Part shown: piece by piece, positions 1 to 7,494 of the stretch | How the letters are laid out: every line of letters starts with the position of its first letter | How positions within the stretch are numbered: position 1 is the first letter of the stretch | Assembly (NCBI GenBank): GCA_003519445.1 | Contig: DOWS01000002.1 | Coordinates: 1-19,348 of the forward strand | Source: Candidatus Daviesbacteria bacterium | GTDB taxonomy: Bacteria > Patescibacteriota > Microgenomatia > Daviesbacterales > UBA10151 | Length of the DNA stretch: 19,348 bases | Reading direction: 5' to 3' | Notes under the pieces: model-generated | What the model saw: only the letters and a program-made list of their open reading frames with translations | Told to the model about the DNA's origin: nothing | The model's database searches: none | Made by a program: the position numbers and the translations under genes

Positions 1-2
1 AA

Positions 3-1874
3 AAGATTGCAATCTTAATTTCTAACAAAGGAACCGGTACAAATCTTCAAGCAATTATTGACGGGGTGAGTTCGGGTAAAATTAAGGCTAAAATAGTGGC
101 AGTTGTCAGCGATACTAAAGAAGCATTAGGATTGCAAAGAGCAAAAAAACATAGGTTGCCAATTAAAATCTGTCCCAAAAAAGAAGACCTATTGCCTCTT
201 TTGAAAAAAATAAACCCCGACTATATTTGTCTGGCCGGCTGGAAGCAGATTATTTTGGATGAGGTGATTGATGCTTTTCCTAACAGAATTTTAAATCTCC
301 ATCCGGGGTTAATACCTGATAATCGCAACTCTGATGGAACCTTGGGATTATGGAACAGAGGATTGTTGACAGATAAAGCAATCAAAAATTTTATCGACAG
401 TAAAGCAACGCATGCCGGTTCATCAATTCATTTTTTAACAAAAGAATTTGATTTTGGCCCTGTAATGGGGCGATGTTTTGAGAAAATAAAAAAAGGAGAT
501 ACTGTTGAGAGTCTTTATGCAAGATTAAAAATTAAAGAGAATAAATTATACGCTGATGTTTTAGCAAGGTTTTGTAAAGATGAAAACTTGACAGTTTTGA
601 TAGTTGATGGGGGTGGTAGGGGCTCTGCTTTGGTTGACAAATATGCTTCATCTAAAAAAGTTTCCAAAATTCTGGCAGTTCCCGGAAATGATTTAATGCA
701 GATAAATACCAATAAAAAAGTTAAGACTTTCTCTCACTTAAAAACAACTTCTGTTGAGGAAATTTTAGAAATTTGCAAAAAAGAAAAAGTAGATCTGGTG
801 GATGTAGCCCAAGATAATGCAGTTTCAGTTGGACTTGTTGATGAGTTAATGAAAAATGGAATTTTGGTTTTTGGGCCAACAAAAGAGGCTGGTCAAATTG
901 AATGGGATAAAGCTTGGGCAAGAGAATTTATGAAAAAATATCAAATTCCATCTCCAAAATATCATGTTTTTAATTCTGAAAAAGAGGGAATTGATTTTAT
1001 AAAAAAACATGAAGGTGCTTATTTTGTGAAAGCTTCAGGTTTGGCAGAGGGTAAAGGTGCCATTCCTGCCCAAAACCAAAAAGAAGCAATCGATGCAATT
1101 AACCAAATGTCTAAATTTGGCGAGGCGGGAAAGACCTATCTTTTGGAGCAGTGGCTGCAAGGTGAGGAATTTTCCGCTTTTGCACTGTCGGATGGAGAAA
1201 ATTTTCAAATAGTGGGATATGCAAAGGATCATAAAAGAGTCTTTGATGGGGATAAGGGCCCAAATACCGGAGGGATGGGTTGTGTGTCAAACCCATTAAT
1301 TATAAATTCAAATATCAAATATCAAATATCAAATATTTTTCAAAAAGCAATTAATGGTTTGAAAAAAGAAAGTAGAGAATATAGAGGAGTTTTATATTTG
1401 GGTGGAATGGTTGTTGATGATGAAGTTTTTGTCATCGAGTTTAATGCCAGATGGGGAGATCCGGAGGCACAAGTATTAGTCCCGGCTATCAAAAATGATT
1501 TTATAGATATTGCCGAGGCAATAATTTTTTCTAAATTAAACAAAATAAAAATTAATGTCGATAAAAAGGTCAGAGTGGTTGTGGCAGCTTGCTCAAAAGG
1601 TTACCCAACAGATTATACAAAAGTTAAAGGAAAAAAAGTTTTGGGAATTGAAAAAGCCATCAAAAAAGGAGTAAAAATTTATGGGGCTGGAATTAAAAAA
1701 ATTAACAACCATTTTGTTGTTAACGGAGGGAGAGTTTTATATTTAGTAGGGGAAGGTAAAAATGTAGTGGATGCTAGAAAAAAAGCATATGAAGCAATGA
1801 AATTAATTAGCATTGAAGGGAATAATTTGCATTTTAGAACCGATATTGGTTGGAAGGATGTTGAGCGATTATGA
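3..1874 (+). CDS. purN-purD: PurN-PurD fusion (GAR transformylase / GAR synthetase), 5' partial
   Basis: Predicted bifunctional enzyme: PurD ligates phosphoribosylamine and glycine using ATP, and PurN formylates the GAR product with 10-formyl-THF. The frame is open back to position 3 and reads a PurN N-terminus (KIAILISNKGTGTNLQAIID), so the start lies outside the window and the GTG at 66 is internal. Counting from that GTG, the PurN domain is about residues 1-172, with the formyltransferase triad as N77 and H79 (NLHPG) and D129 (EFDFGP). PurD begins near residue 174 (VLIVDGGGRG) and shows ATP-grasp motifs VKASGLAEGKG, GPNTGGMG and EFNARWGDPEAQ, ending in the usual FRTDIGW. There is no stop or start between the domains. 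The PurN loop after HPGLIP (DNRNSDGTLGLWNRGLLT) differs from the usual LLPAFKG type. It overlaps purL by 4 bp (ATGA). The fusion order differs from eukaryotic GART, where GARS is N-terminal. Confidence 0.93.
   Translation, partial: KIAILISNKGTGTNLQAIIDGVSSGKIKAKIVAVVSDTKEALGLQRAKKHRLPIKICPKKEDLLPLLKKINPDYICLAGWKQIILDEVIDAFPNRILNLHPGLIPDNRNSDGTLGLWNRGLLTDKAIKNFIDSKATHAGSSIHFLTKEFDFGPVMGRCFEKIKKGDTVESLYARLKIKENKLYADVLARFCKDENLTVLIVDGGGRGSALVDKYASSKKVSKILAVPGNDLMQINTNKKVKTFSHLKTTSVEEILEICKKEKVDLVDVAQDNAVSVGLVDELMKNGILVFGPTKEAGQIEWDKAWAREFMKKYQIPSPKYHVFNSEKEGIDFIKKHEGAYFVKASGLAEGKGAIPAQNQKEAIDAINQMSKFGEAGKTYLLEQWLQGEEFSAFALSDGENFQIVGYAKDHKRVFDGDKGPNTGGMGCVSNPLIINSNIKYQISNIFQKAINGLKKESREYRGVLYLGGMVVDDEVFVIEFNARWGDPEAQVLVPAIKNDFIDIAEAIIFSKLNKIKINVDKKVRVVVAACSKGYPTDYTKVKGKKVLGIEKAIKKGVKIYGAGIKKINNHFVVNGGRVLYLVGEGKNVVDARKKAYEAMKLISIEGNNLHFRTDIGWKDVERL
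1310..1336. repeat. Heptanucleotide tandem repeat (aaatatc) inside purD
   Basis: Three perfect copies of aaatatc plus a further six bases in phase, in the coding sequence of the PurD domain just after the GPNTGGMG motif. In frame it encodes SNIKYQISNI, which repeats after seven residues. Compared from memory with usual PurD proteins the segment adds no obvious net length, so it seems to replace or lie within a variable surface stretch. Confidence 0.85.
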
Positions 1875-4531
1875 TACAGACAGTAAGAGTTAAAAATAAT
1901 AATGACTCCCAAACAGCCAAAGTTTATCGCTTGGAAGGTGTTAGCGAAAAACAGGCCAAAATACTTGCGGAAAATTTGCTGTGTGAAGAAATAAACCAAA
2001 GTTATACATTAAATAAACCGATACTCCGGGGTGTCACTTTTGAAATTGCCTACAAGCCCGGGGTGATGAATCCCGAAGTGGCCTCAATTATGAAAAGCGC
2101 AAAAGACTTAAAAATTGATCTTATTGCTTGCGATTCCTCACGGGAGTACTTAGACAAAGCACCTGTTTTTAATCCTTTAATAGAGTACATGGTGGAAAGA
2201 GAGCCCAAAACACTGCTTATCAAAGGGACAACCGGCAAGACTAAAATTATCCCGATTCGCGAACTTTCCGATAACGAATTGATGGAACTTTCCAAAGATA
2301 AACTATTCTTAAGTCTTGAGGAAATGAAAATTATTCAAAAATATTTTCAAAAAATTAAGAAAGAGCCAACTGATTGTGAGTTGGAAACTTTAGCCCAAAC
2401 CTGGAGCGAACATTCCGGACACAAAACTTTCAAGTCTGAAATTATAGTGGATGGTAAAAAGAAACAACCTTTGATTGAAAGAATCAAACAGGAGGCACTG
2501 AAACATAGAAAAAATATTGTTTCGGCTTTCATTGACAATTCCGGGGTGATGGATTTTTATGAAGGCTGGGCCATTTGCGGCAAGGGCGAAACTCACAATG
2601 CCCCATCTGCCATTGAACCATACGGCGGAGCCATGACCGGATCGGGTGGAGTTTTTCGCGATATTGCCGGAACCGGTCAGGGAGCCAAAAATGTGATTTC
2701 CCAGGATGTATTTTGTTTTGCTCCGCCTGATTATCCCAGCGAAAAATTGCCGGAGGGGACTTTACCGCCAAAGTATTTATTAAAAAGAGTGGTTGAAGGA
2801 GTCCGTGATTATGGCAACAGAATGGGTATTCCTACTAACAATGGTTCAATACATTTCCACGAGGATTTCCGGGCCAGACCGACTGTTTTTGTTGGCGCTT
2901 ATGGAATAATGCCCAAAAAATATGCCAAAAAAGGTGAGGCAAAACTGGGAGATTTAATTGTGGTAGTGGGCGGAAGAACCGGTAGGGACGGCATACATGG
3001 AGCTACTTTCTCGTCGGGCGAGATGACCGAGAAAACAAAAGAAGTTAATGCCACAGCTGTGCAAATTGGCAACGCCATCGAGGAAAAGAGAATGTTTGAT
3101 GCATTGCTTGAAGCAAGAGATGAAGATTTAATCAGAGTGGTGCAGGATGTGGGCGGGGGAGGATTTTCCTCAGCTATTGGAGAAATTGGGGAAAATTTGG
3201 GAGTTTCGGTGGATATGAAAAAAGCACCCTTAAAATATCAGGGGCTTTCTCCCTGGGAAATTTGGGTATCGGAATCACAGGAAAGAATGATTGTGGTTTT
3301 GCCAAAGAAAAACTTAAAAAAGTTTGTTAAAATCTGCCAAAAATATAATACGGAAGCTTCGGTTTTAGGAAAATTTGACAACAGCAAAAAACTAAATGTT
3401 TACTTTGGCAAAGAGCAAATCTGCAATCTGGATATGCAGTTTTTACATCATGGATTACCAAAAAAAGTTTTACAAGCCATCCACCCCCGGGGAGTCAAAG
3501 CCACCCCGGGGGTGACCGAAGGACTCCTCCGAGGTGGACCAAAATCCGAAAAAGAATGGATTTTAGTTTCGGAAAAAGTTTTATCTTCTGGTGATGTTTG
3601 TTCCAAAGAGCCGATTGTGAGAATGTATGACCATACGGTTCAGGGAACTTCTGTCCTTCCTCCGTTTACCGGAGTTAAAATGGACGGGCCAAATGATGCG
3701 GTGGTGATCCGGCCATTACTTGATAAACCCTACGGCATGATTGTTGCTCACGGGTTAAATCCGGCCTTAAATAATATAGATCCGTACTGGGGCAGTATCT
3801 GGGCAGCCACCGAGGCGGTTTCAAATTATTCAGCAGTCGGGGGAGATTACAAAGAGGCATCTTTAATTAATAATTACATCTGGCCGTTTCCGGATGAAGA
3901 AAGTCTATGGTCGTTGGATCAATCTGTGACGGCAGTTTGCGATTTTATGAAAACGCTTAAAATTCCTGTTATTTCCGGCAAAGACAGTTTGTCAAGTACT
4001 TACCGTGGACCTGATGGAACAGTTATTAAAATTCCGCCGGTTCTGATTATGTCGGTTTTTGGCAAAATCCCGGATGCTAAAAAAACCGTTTCCTCGGATT
4101 TTAAAAAAGTAGGGTCAACAATTGTTCTGGTTGGTAAACAAAATTTTAATAACCCTCCTCATGTTGACCTTAAACTTTTGCCTAAAGTTTTGGACACTCT
4201 TTATAAAACAATTCAAACTGGTAAAGTTTTATCATGTCACGATGTTTCAGAAGGCGGATTAATAACTTCTATTTTTGAAATGTGTTTGGGGGGAGTAATG
4301 GGAGCAATTATAAACACCTCAAAAGACTTCCTTTTTAATGAAACCGCCGGATGTTTTATCATTGAAGTGGAAAATGAAAATGTTGTCAAAAAATTATTTC
4401 AAGGCATTCCATACCAAATTCTGGGAAAAACACAAAAACAAAATAATATTAAAGTAGATAAACTTTTTAAAGTTTCAGTTTCACAACTTGCCCAAGCCTG
4501 GAAAAAACCAATGGAGGAAATTTTTTCATGA
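1871..4531 (+). CDS. purL: FGAM synthase, PurL with PurS-like N-terminal extension
   Basis: Synthetase subunit converting FGAR, ATP and ammonia to FGAM; the ammonia should come from PurQ, encoded two genes downstream, because no glutaminase domain is present. At 886 residues it is longer than the small PurL (about 740) and shorter than the single-chain form (about 1300). Residues 1-90 (FEIAYKPGVMNPEVASIM) resemble the PurS/N-terminal PurL fold, which would explain the absence of a separate purS here (inference). The core shows AQTWSEHSGHK (175-185), GETHNAPSAIEPYGGAMTG (from about 239) and PWEIWVSESQERM, followed by a second repeat of the AIRS-like fold (GKDSLSS, CHDVSEGGL). A GC-rich palindromic insert encodes residues 538-557, in the linker between the two halves. 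ATG overlaps the purD stop, and its stop overlaps the HAD start (ATGA at both). Confidence 0.94.
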   Translation: MIQTVRVKNNNDSQTAKVYRLEGVSEKQAKILAENLLCEEINQSYTLNKPILRGVTFEIAYKPGVMNPEVASIMKSAKDLKIDLIACDSSREYLDKAPVFNPLIEYMVEREPKTLLIKGTTGKTKIIPIRELSDNELMELSKDKLFLSLEEMKIIQKYFQKIKKEPTDCELETLAQTWSEHSGHKTFKSEIIVDGKKKQPLIERIKQEALKHRKNIVSAFIDNSGVMDFYEGWAICGKGETHNAPSAIEPYGGAMTGSGGVFRDIAGTGQGAKNVISQDVFCFAPPDYPSEKLPEGTLPPKYLLKRVVEGVRDYGNRMGIPTNNGSIHFHEDFRARPTVFVGAYGIMPKKYAKKGEAKLGDLIVVVGGRTGRDGIHGATFSSGEMTEKTKEVNATAVQIGNAIEEKRMFDALLEARDEDLIRVVQDVGGGGFSSAIGEIGENLGVSVDMKKAPLKYQGLSPWEIWVSESQERMIVVLPKKNLKKFVKICQKYNTEASVLGKFDNSKKLNVYFGKEQICNLDMQFLHHGLPKKVLQAIHPRGVKATPGVTEGLLRGGPKSEKEWILVSEKVLSSGDVCSKEPIVRMYDHTVQGTSVLPPFTGVKMDGPNDAVVIRPLLDKPYGMIVAHGLNPALNNIDPYWGSIWAATEAVSNYSAVGGDYKEASLINNYIWPFPDEESLWSLDQSVTAVCDFMKTLKIPVISGKDSLSSTYRGPDGTVIKIPPVLIMSVFGKIPDAKKTVSSDFKKVGSTIVLVGKQNFNNPPHVDLKLLPKVLDTLYKTIQTGKVLSCHDVSEGGLITSIFEMCLGGVMGAIINTSKDFLFNETAGCFIIEVENENVVKKLFQGIPYQILGKTQKQNNIKVDKLFKVSVSQLAQAWKKPMEEIFS
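3481..3537. repeat. GC-rich nested palindromic element within purL
   Basis: An imperfect 16-bp inverted repeat (3481-3496 against 3522-3537, 13 of 16 matching; arms end ggagtc and start gactcc) encloses a 13-bp perfect palindrome caccccgggggtg (3502-3514). An 11-bp perfect inverted repeat also pairs 3482-3492 with 3504-3514. The stretch is much richer in GC than the AT-rich gene around it. It is read in frame as HPRGVKATPGVTEGLLRGG in the inter-domain linker of PurL. It looks like a small palindromic repeat element that entered the gene in frame; the insertion history is inferred. Confidence 0.6.
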
Positions 4532-5175
4532 TCAAAGCAGTTATTTTTGATATGGATGGGGTGATTTCAAATACCTTGCCAATTCATAGTGAAGCCGAGA
4601 GTCGGGTGCTTTTAGAATACGGAATAAAAATGTCGCCAAAACAAATGGCAGAGGAATTTAATGGAGTGCCTGATAAACGTATGTTTGAAATAATATTTTC
4701 TCGCTTTAATAAAAAGTTAGATTATGAACAAGTAGCAAAAAGAAAATGGAAACTATTTCAAGAATTGGCAAGAAACAATATTAATCCAATTGCTGGAGCT
4801 TTAGAATTGATAAATTCGTTGTTAAAAAAAGAGTTTCTTTTAGCCGTAGCCTCATCCGCACCAATAAAAATCGTTGATCTTGTATTAAATACACTTGATC
4901 TTAAGGAGAAAATTAAATGTATTGTTTATACACATGAAGTTGAACAAGGAAAGCCATCTCCGGATATTTTTTTACTCGTAGCAAACAGATTGATGGTAGA
5001 ACCGCAATACTGCGTAGTTATTGAAGATGCCTTACTAGGTATTCAAGCAGCAAAGGCAGCTGGGATGAAATGTATCTCGATCACAACAACTCATACAAGA
5101 GACGAATTAAAAGAAGCAGATAAAGTGATTGATTCTTTTGACGAGTTAACAATGGAGGAGATTAAAAATTTATGA
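4528..5175 (+). CDS. HAD-superfamily hydrolase (subfamily IA, beta-phosphoglucomutase/phosphatase-like)
   Basis: A 215-residue soluble HAD phosphotransferase. All four HAD motifs are visible: D8 and D10 in FDMDG (nucleophile and acid/base), S109-S110 in VASSAP, K142 in QGKPSPD, and E166-D167 in VIEDALLGIQAA for the metal. The helical cap between motifs I and II is typical of the subfamily that holds beta-phosphoglucomutases, phosphoglycolate phosphatases and sugar-phosphate phosphatases. The substrate cannot be read from the sequence. Its placement is unusual: its ATG overlaps the purL stop and its TGA overlaps the purQ start, so it sits translationally coupled between the two subunits of FGAM synthase. 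That suggests a job tied to purine or PRPP metabolism, for example a nucleotide or phosphosugar phosphatase, but this is inference. Confidence 0.85.
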   Translation: MIKAVIFDMDGVISNTLPIHSEAESRVLLEYGIKMSPKQMAEEFNGVPDKRMFEIIFSRFNKKLDYEQVAKRKWKLFQELARNNINPIAGALELINSLLKKEFLLAVASSAPIKIVDLVLNTLDLKEKIKCIVYTHEVEQGKPSPDIFLLVANRLMVEPQYCVVIEDALLGIQAAKAAGMKCISITTTHTRDELKEADKVIDSFDELTMEEIKNL

Positions 5176-5942
5176 AAACCCTTCGACTTCCCTTCGACAA
5201 TGCTCAGGGCAGGCGCTCAGGGCGATCGCCTAAAGTTTGTATATTAAGAGCTGATGGGACTAATTGTGATGTGGAGCTATTTTATGCATTTAAAAAAGCC
5301 GGAGGAGACCCGGAATATGTTAATGTTAACCAGTTAAGAGACAAAAGCAAAAGTATGCAGGATTTTCAAATTTTGGCTTTGCCCGGAGGGTTTGCTTATG
5401 GAGATGATATTGCCTCCGGCAAAATCTGGGCAGTGGAACTTGTCAGTTTTTTCAAAGATGAACTGGAAAAGTTTCACAAAAAGGATGGAATAATTGTGGG
5501 AATTTGTAACGGATTTCAAGTATTAATTCGTACAGGATTATTACCGTTTGGTAATATTGGCAAAATGGATGCCACACTTTTACCCAATAACAGCGGTCAT
5601 TTTGAATGCAGATGGGTTAGGGTGAGAGATGAAAAAAGTAAACGGATTTTTTGGATGTCTATAAATCACGGAGAAGGGAAGTTTTTTGCTAACAATGAAA
5701 CAATCAAAGCAATCGAAACAAAGGGATTAGTTATCTTTCGCTACATTGATAACCCCAACGGGTCAATAAATGACATTGCCGGAGTTACTGATCCAACCGG
5801 CCGGGTCATTGGCCTAATGCCCCATCCGGAAAAATTTATGGATCTAACCCAATATCCAAACTGGAGAAGAGATAAAATCACAAAGCCCCATGGTTCTTTT
5901 ATTTTTGAAGAGATGATAAAGTATGCAAAGGAAAATTTATGA
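5172..5942 (+). CDS. purQ: FGAM synthase glutaminase subunit PurQ, with repeat-derived N-terminus
   Basis: Class I glutamine amidotransferase subunit that supplies ammonia to PurL. The triad is visible: C112 in GICNGFQVL, and H218 and E220 in MPHPEKF. Other PurQ hallmarks are LRADGTNCDVELFYAF, PGGFAYGDDIASG and NPNGSINDIAGVTDPTGRV. Usual PurQ proteins begin at about the PKVCILRADGTNCD segment; here residues 4-19 (LRLPFDNAQGRRSGRS) are extra and come from a GC-rich repeat (5179-5230). No in-frame ATG, GTG or TTG lies between that repeat and the conserved start, so the extension appears to be translated from ATG 5172. That ATG overlaps the HAD stop by 4 bp, and the purQ stop overlaps the guaA start by 4 bp. 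Confidence 0.94.
   Translation: MKTLRLPFDNAQGRRSGRSPKVCILRADGTNCDVELFYAFKKAGGDPEYVNVNQLRDKSKSMQDFQILALPGGFAYGDDIASGKIWAVELVSFFKDELEKFHKKDGIIVGICNGFQVLIRTGLLPFGNIGKMDATLLPNNSGHFECRWVRVRDEKSKRIFWMSINHGEGKFFANNETIKAIETKGLVIFRYIDNPNGSINDIAGVTDPTGRVIGLMPHPEKFMDLTQYPNWRRDKITKPHGSFIFEEMIKYAKENL
5179..5230. repeat. GC-rich repeat element fused to the purQ start
   Basis: Paired 9-bp direct repeats, cccttcgac (5179-5187 and 5190-5198) and gctcagggc (5202-5210 and 5215-5223), followed by the 10-bp palindrome ggcgatcgcc (5221-5230). The composition is far more GC-rich than the surroundings. The cttcgac...gctcagg core resembles a dispersed repeat I recall from many environmental bacterial genomes, often seen as FDxAQG-like peptides inside proteins. 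It begins five bases after the purQ ATG and is read in frame. Confidence 0.65.
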
Positions 5943-7453
5943 TAATAATAGTTGATTTCGGATCACAAACAACACATTTAATTTCAAGAAGAATAAGAGA
6001 GCTTGGAGTAGAAGTTGAAATATTAAATCCTGAAGAAGCATTAATAAAAGCTAGAAATGCGGATGGAATAATTTTTTCCGGCGGGCCGGCATCTGTGTAT
6101 GCAAAAGATGCCCCAACTGTTGATAAAAAGATCTTTAATTTGGGAATACCCATTTTAGGAATTTGTTATGGGCAGCAATTAATGTGTCAATTATTAGGCG
6201 GGGAAGTAAAACCGGGTTTTAAAAAAGAATACGGGCCGGCAATAGTTAGGGTACAGGGTACAGGGTACAGGGTACAGTTGTTAGAAAATATTCCAAAACA
6301 ATTTAATGTTTGGATGAGTCATGGGGATGAAGTGGTTAAAATCCCGCAGGGCTTTAAAACTTATGGAACAACCCAAACAATTCCTCATGCAGTAATTGCA
6401 GATGAAAAAAGAAAAATTTATGGAATTCAATTTCATCCTGAAGTGATACACACAGAGTTTGGTGAACAAATTTTAAGCAATTTTCTTAAAATCTGTGGAA
6501 TAAAAATAAACAAACAAGAGATAGACAAAAAGTTTGTGGAAAATATTATTTCCGATATTAAAGATTCAATAGGTAATGAAAAGGCTATATGTGCATTATC
6601 AGGGGGGGTTGATTCATCAGTTGCCGCGCTATTAGTCCATAAAGCAATCGGCAAAAATTTAACATCAATCTATGTTGATTCCGGGTTAATGAGAGAAGGC
6701 GAAACAAAATCTTTGCAGGAGGTTTTCCAGAATCATTACAAAATGAATGTTTTTATTATTGATGCAAAGCAGGAATTCCTGAAAGCATTGAAAGGAATTA
6801 CTGACCCGGAACAAAAAAGAAAAATCATTGGCCGGGTTTTTGTTGAAGTTTTTGAAAAAAAAGCAAAAGAGGCAGGAGCTAAATTTTTAATTCAAGGGAC
6901 AATTTATCCTGATGTGATAGAAAGCGCCGGCAGCAAACTTTCCCAAAAAATTAAATCACATCATAATGTTGGAGGTTTGCCGGAAAATATGAAACTTGTT
7001 TTAGTTGAGCCTTTGCGGAATTTTTATAAAGATGAAGTTAGAAAAATTGGAAAAATTTTAGAATTACCGGATGAGATAATTTTAAGACAGCCTTTCCCCG
7101 GACCGGGACTAGCAGTCCGTATTATTGGGGAAGTGACAAATGAAAACTTAAAAATCCTGCGGAAAGCTGATTCGATTGTTCAAGAAGAGCTAAAAGATGT
7201 TGATCTTTGGCAGGCATTTGCAGTATTTACAGGAATTAAAACAACAGGAGTTAGGGGAGATGAAAGAGTTTATGGGGAAACCATAGCTATCAGGGCAATT
7301 GAAGCCAAAGATGCCATGTCTGCCAACTTTGCTCATCTTCCATATGAACTTTTGGAAAAAATTTCCACCCGGATTGTCAATGAGGTTCCTGAAGTAAACC
7401 GCGTGGTCTATGACATCACCACCAAACCCCCGGCTACTATGGAGTGGGAATAA
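5939..7453 (+). CDS. guaA: GMP synthase (glutamine-hydrolysing)
   Basis: Amidates XMP to GMP using glutamine and ATP. The N-terminal glutaminase domain has C76 (GICYGQQ), H166 and E168 (FHPEV), plus MSHGDEV. The ATP-pyrophosphatase domain has the P-loop SGGVDSS (221-227), and the C-terminal dimerisation domain has QPFPGPGLAVRIIGEVT and ends in the family-typical KPPATMEWE. The length of 504 residues is normal for the family. A four-copy heptanucleotide repeat encodes RVQGTGYRVQ (about residues 104-113) in the glutaminase domain, between EYGPA and MSHGD. The ATG overlaps the purQ stop. The last 11 codons plus stop (7418-7453) are repeated at 7733-7768. It is the last gene of the first operon and the only guanine-branch gene in the window; guaB is not seen. 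Confidence 0.96.
   Translation: MIIIVDFGSQTTHLISRRIRELGVEVEILNPEEALIKARNADGIIFSGGPASVYAKDAPTVDKKIFNLGIPILGICYGQQLMCQLLGGEVKPGFKKEYGPAIVRVQGTGYRVQLLENIPKQFNVWMSHGDEVVKIPQGFKTYGTTQTIPHAVIADEKRKIYGIQFHPEVIHTEFGEQILSNFLKICGIKINKQEIDKKFVENIISDIKDSIGNEKAICALSGGVDSSVAALLVHKAIGKNLTSIYVDSGLMREGETKSLQEVFQNHYKMNVFIIDAKQEFLKALKGITDPEQKRKIIGRVFVEVFEKKAKEAGAKFLIQGTIYPDVIESAGSKLSQKIKSHHNVGGLPENMKLVLVEPLRNFYKDEVRKIGKILELPDEIILRQPFPGPGLAVRIIGEVTNENLKILRKADSIVQEELKDVDLWQAFAVFTGIKTTGVRGDERVYGETIAIRAIEAKDAMSANFAHLPYELLEKISTRIVNEVPEVNRVVYDITTKPPATMEWE
6249..6276. repeat. Heptanucleotide tandem repeat (gggtaca) x4 inside guaA
   Basis: Four perfect head-to-tail copies of gggtaca, followed by one more g in phase. 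Because 7 is not a multiple of 3, the peptide RVQGTGYRVQ repeats only after seven codons (21 bp, three units). A gain or loss of one or two units would shift the frame of guaA. Confidence 0.93.
7418..7453. repeat. guaA 3'-end direct repeat, copy A
   Basis: Last 36 bp of guaA, encoding TTKPPATMEWE and the TAA stop. It matches 7733-7768 at 35 of 36 positions. The sole difference, at 7435, is synonymous (GCT against GCC, alanine). Confidence 0.95.
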
Positions 7454-7469
7454 ATAAAGAGTGGGTTGG

Positions 7470-7490
7470 TGGTATAATTAGAAAGAGGTG
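7470..7490 (+). promoter_or_regulatory. Extended -10 promoter and RBS of the YgiT-type gene
   Basis: A perfect extended -10 (TGG then TATAAT, 7470-7478) has no good -35. A strong Shine-Dalgarno run, aagaggtg (7483-7490), follows, and the ATG is at 7495. The start site predicted about 7 nt after the -10 falls within or just before the RBS, giving a very short leader. The gene therefore seems to carry its own promoter, separate from the guaA operon. Confidence 0.6.
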
Positions 7491-7494
7491 AGAT

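Noticed and set aside
2529..2771. 80-residue antisense frame opposite purL, and similar shadow frames elsewhere
   Set aside because: Low-complexity or Pro/Trp-rich translations opposite well-recognised genes, with no RBS or family match.
5222..5229. GCGATCGC, the HIP1 octamer of cyanobacteria
   Set aside because: A single occurrence inside the purQ repeat element; there is no sign of genome-wide iteration in this window.
6249..6276. CRISPR-like repeat array
   Set aside because: The units are 7 bp, head to tail without spacers, and lie inside guaA.
7454..7494. Rho-independent terminator after guaA
   Set aside because: No stem followed by a T-run is present; the sequence holds a promoter instead.
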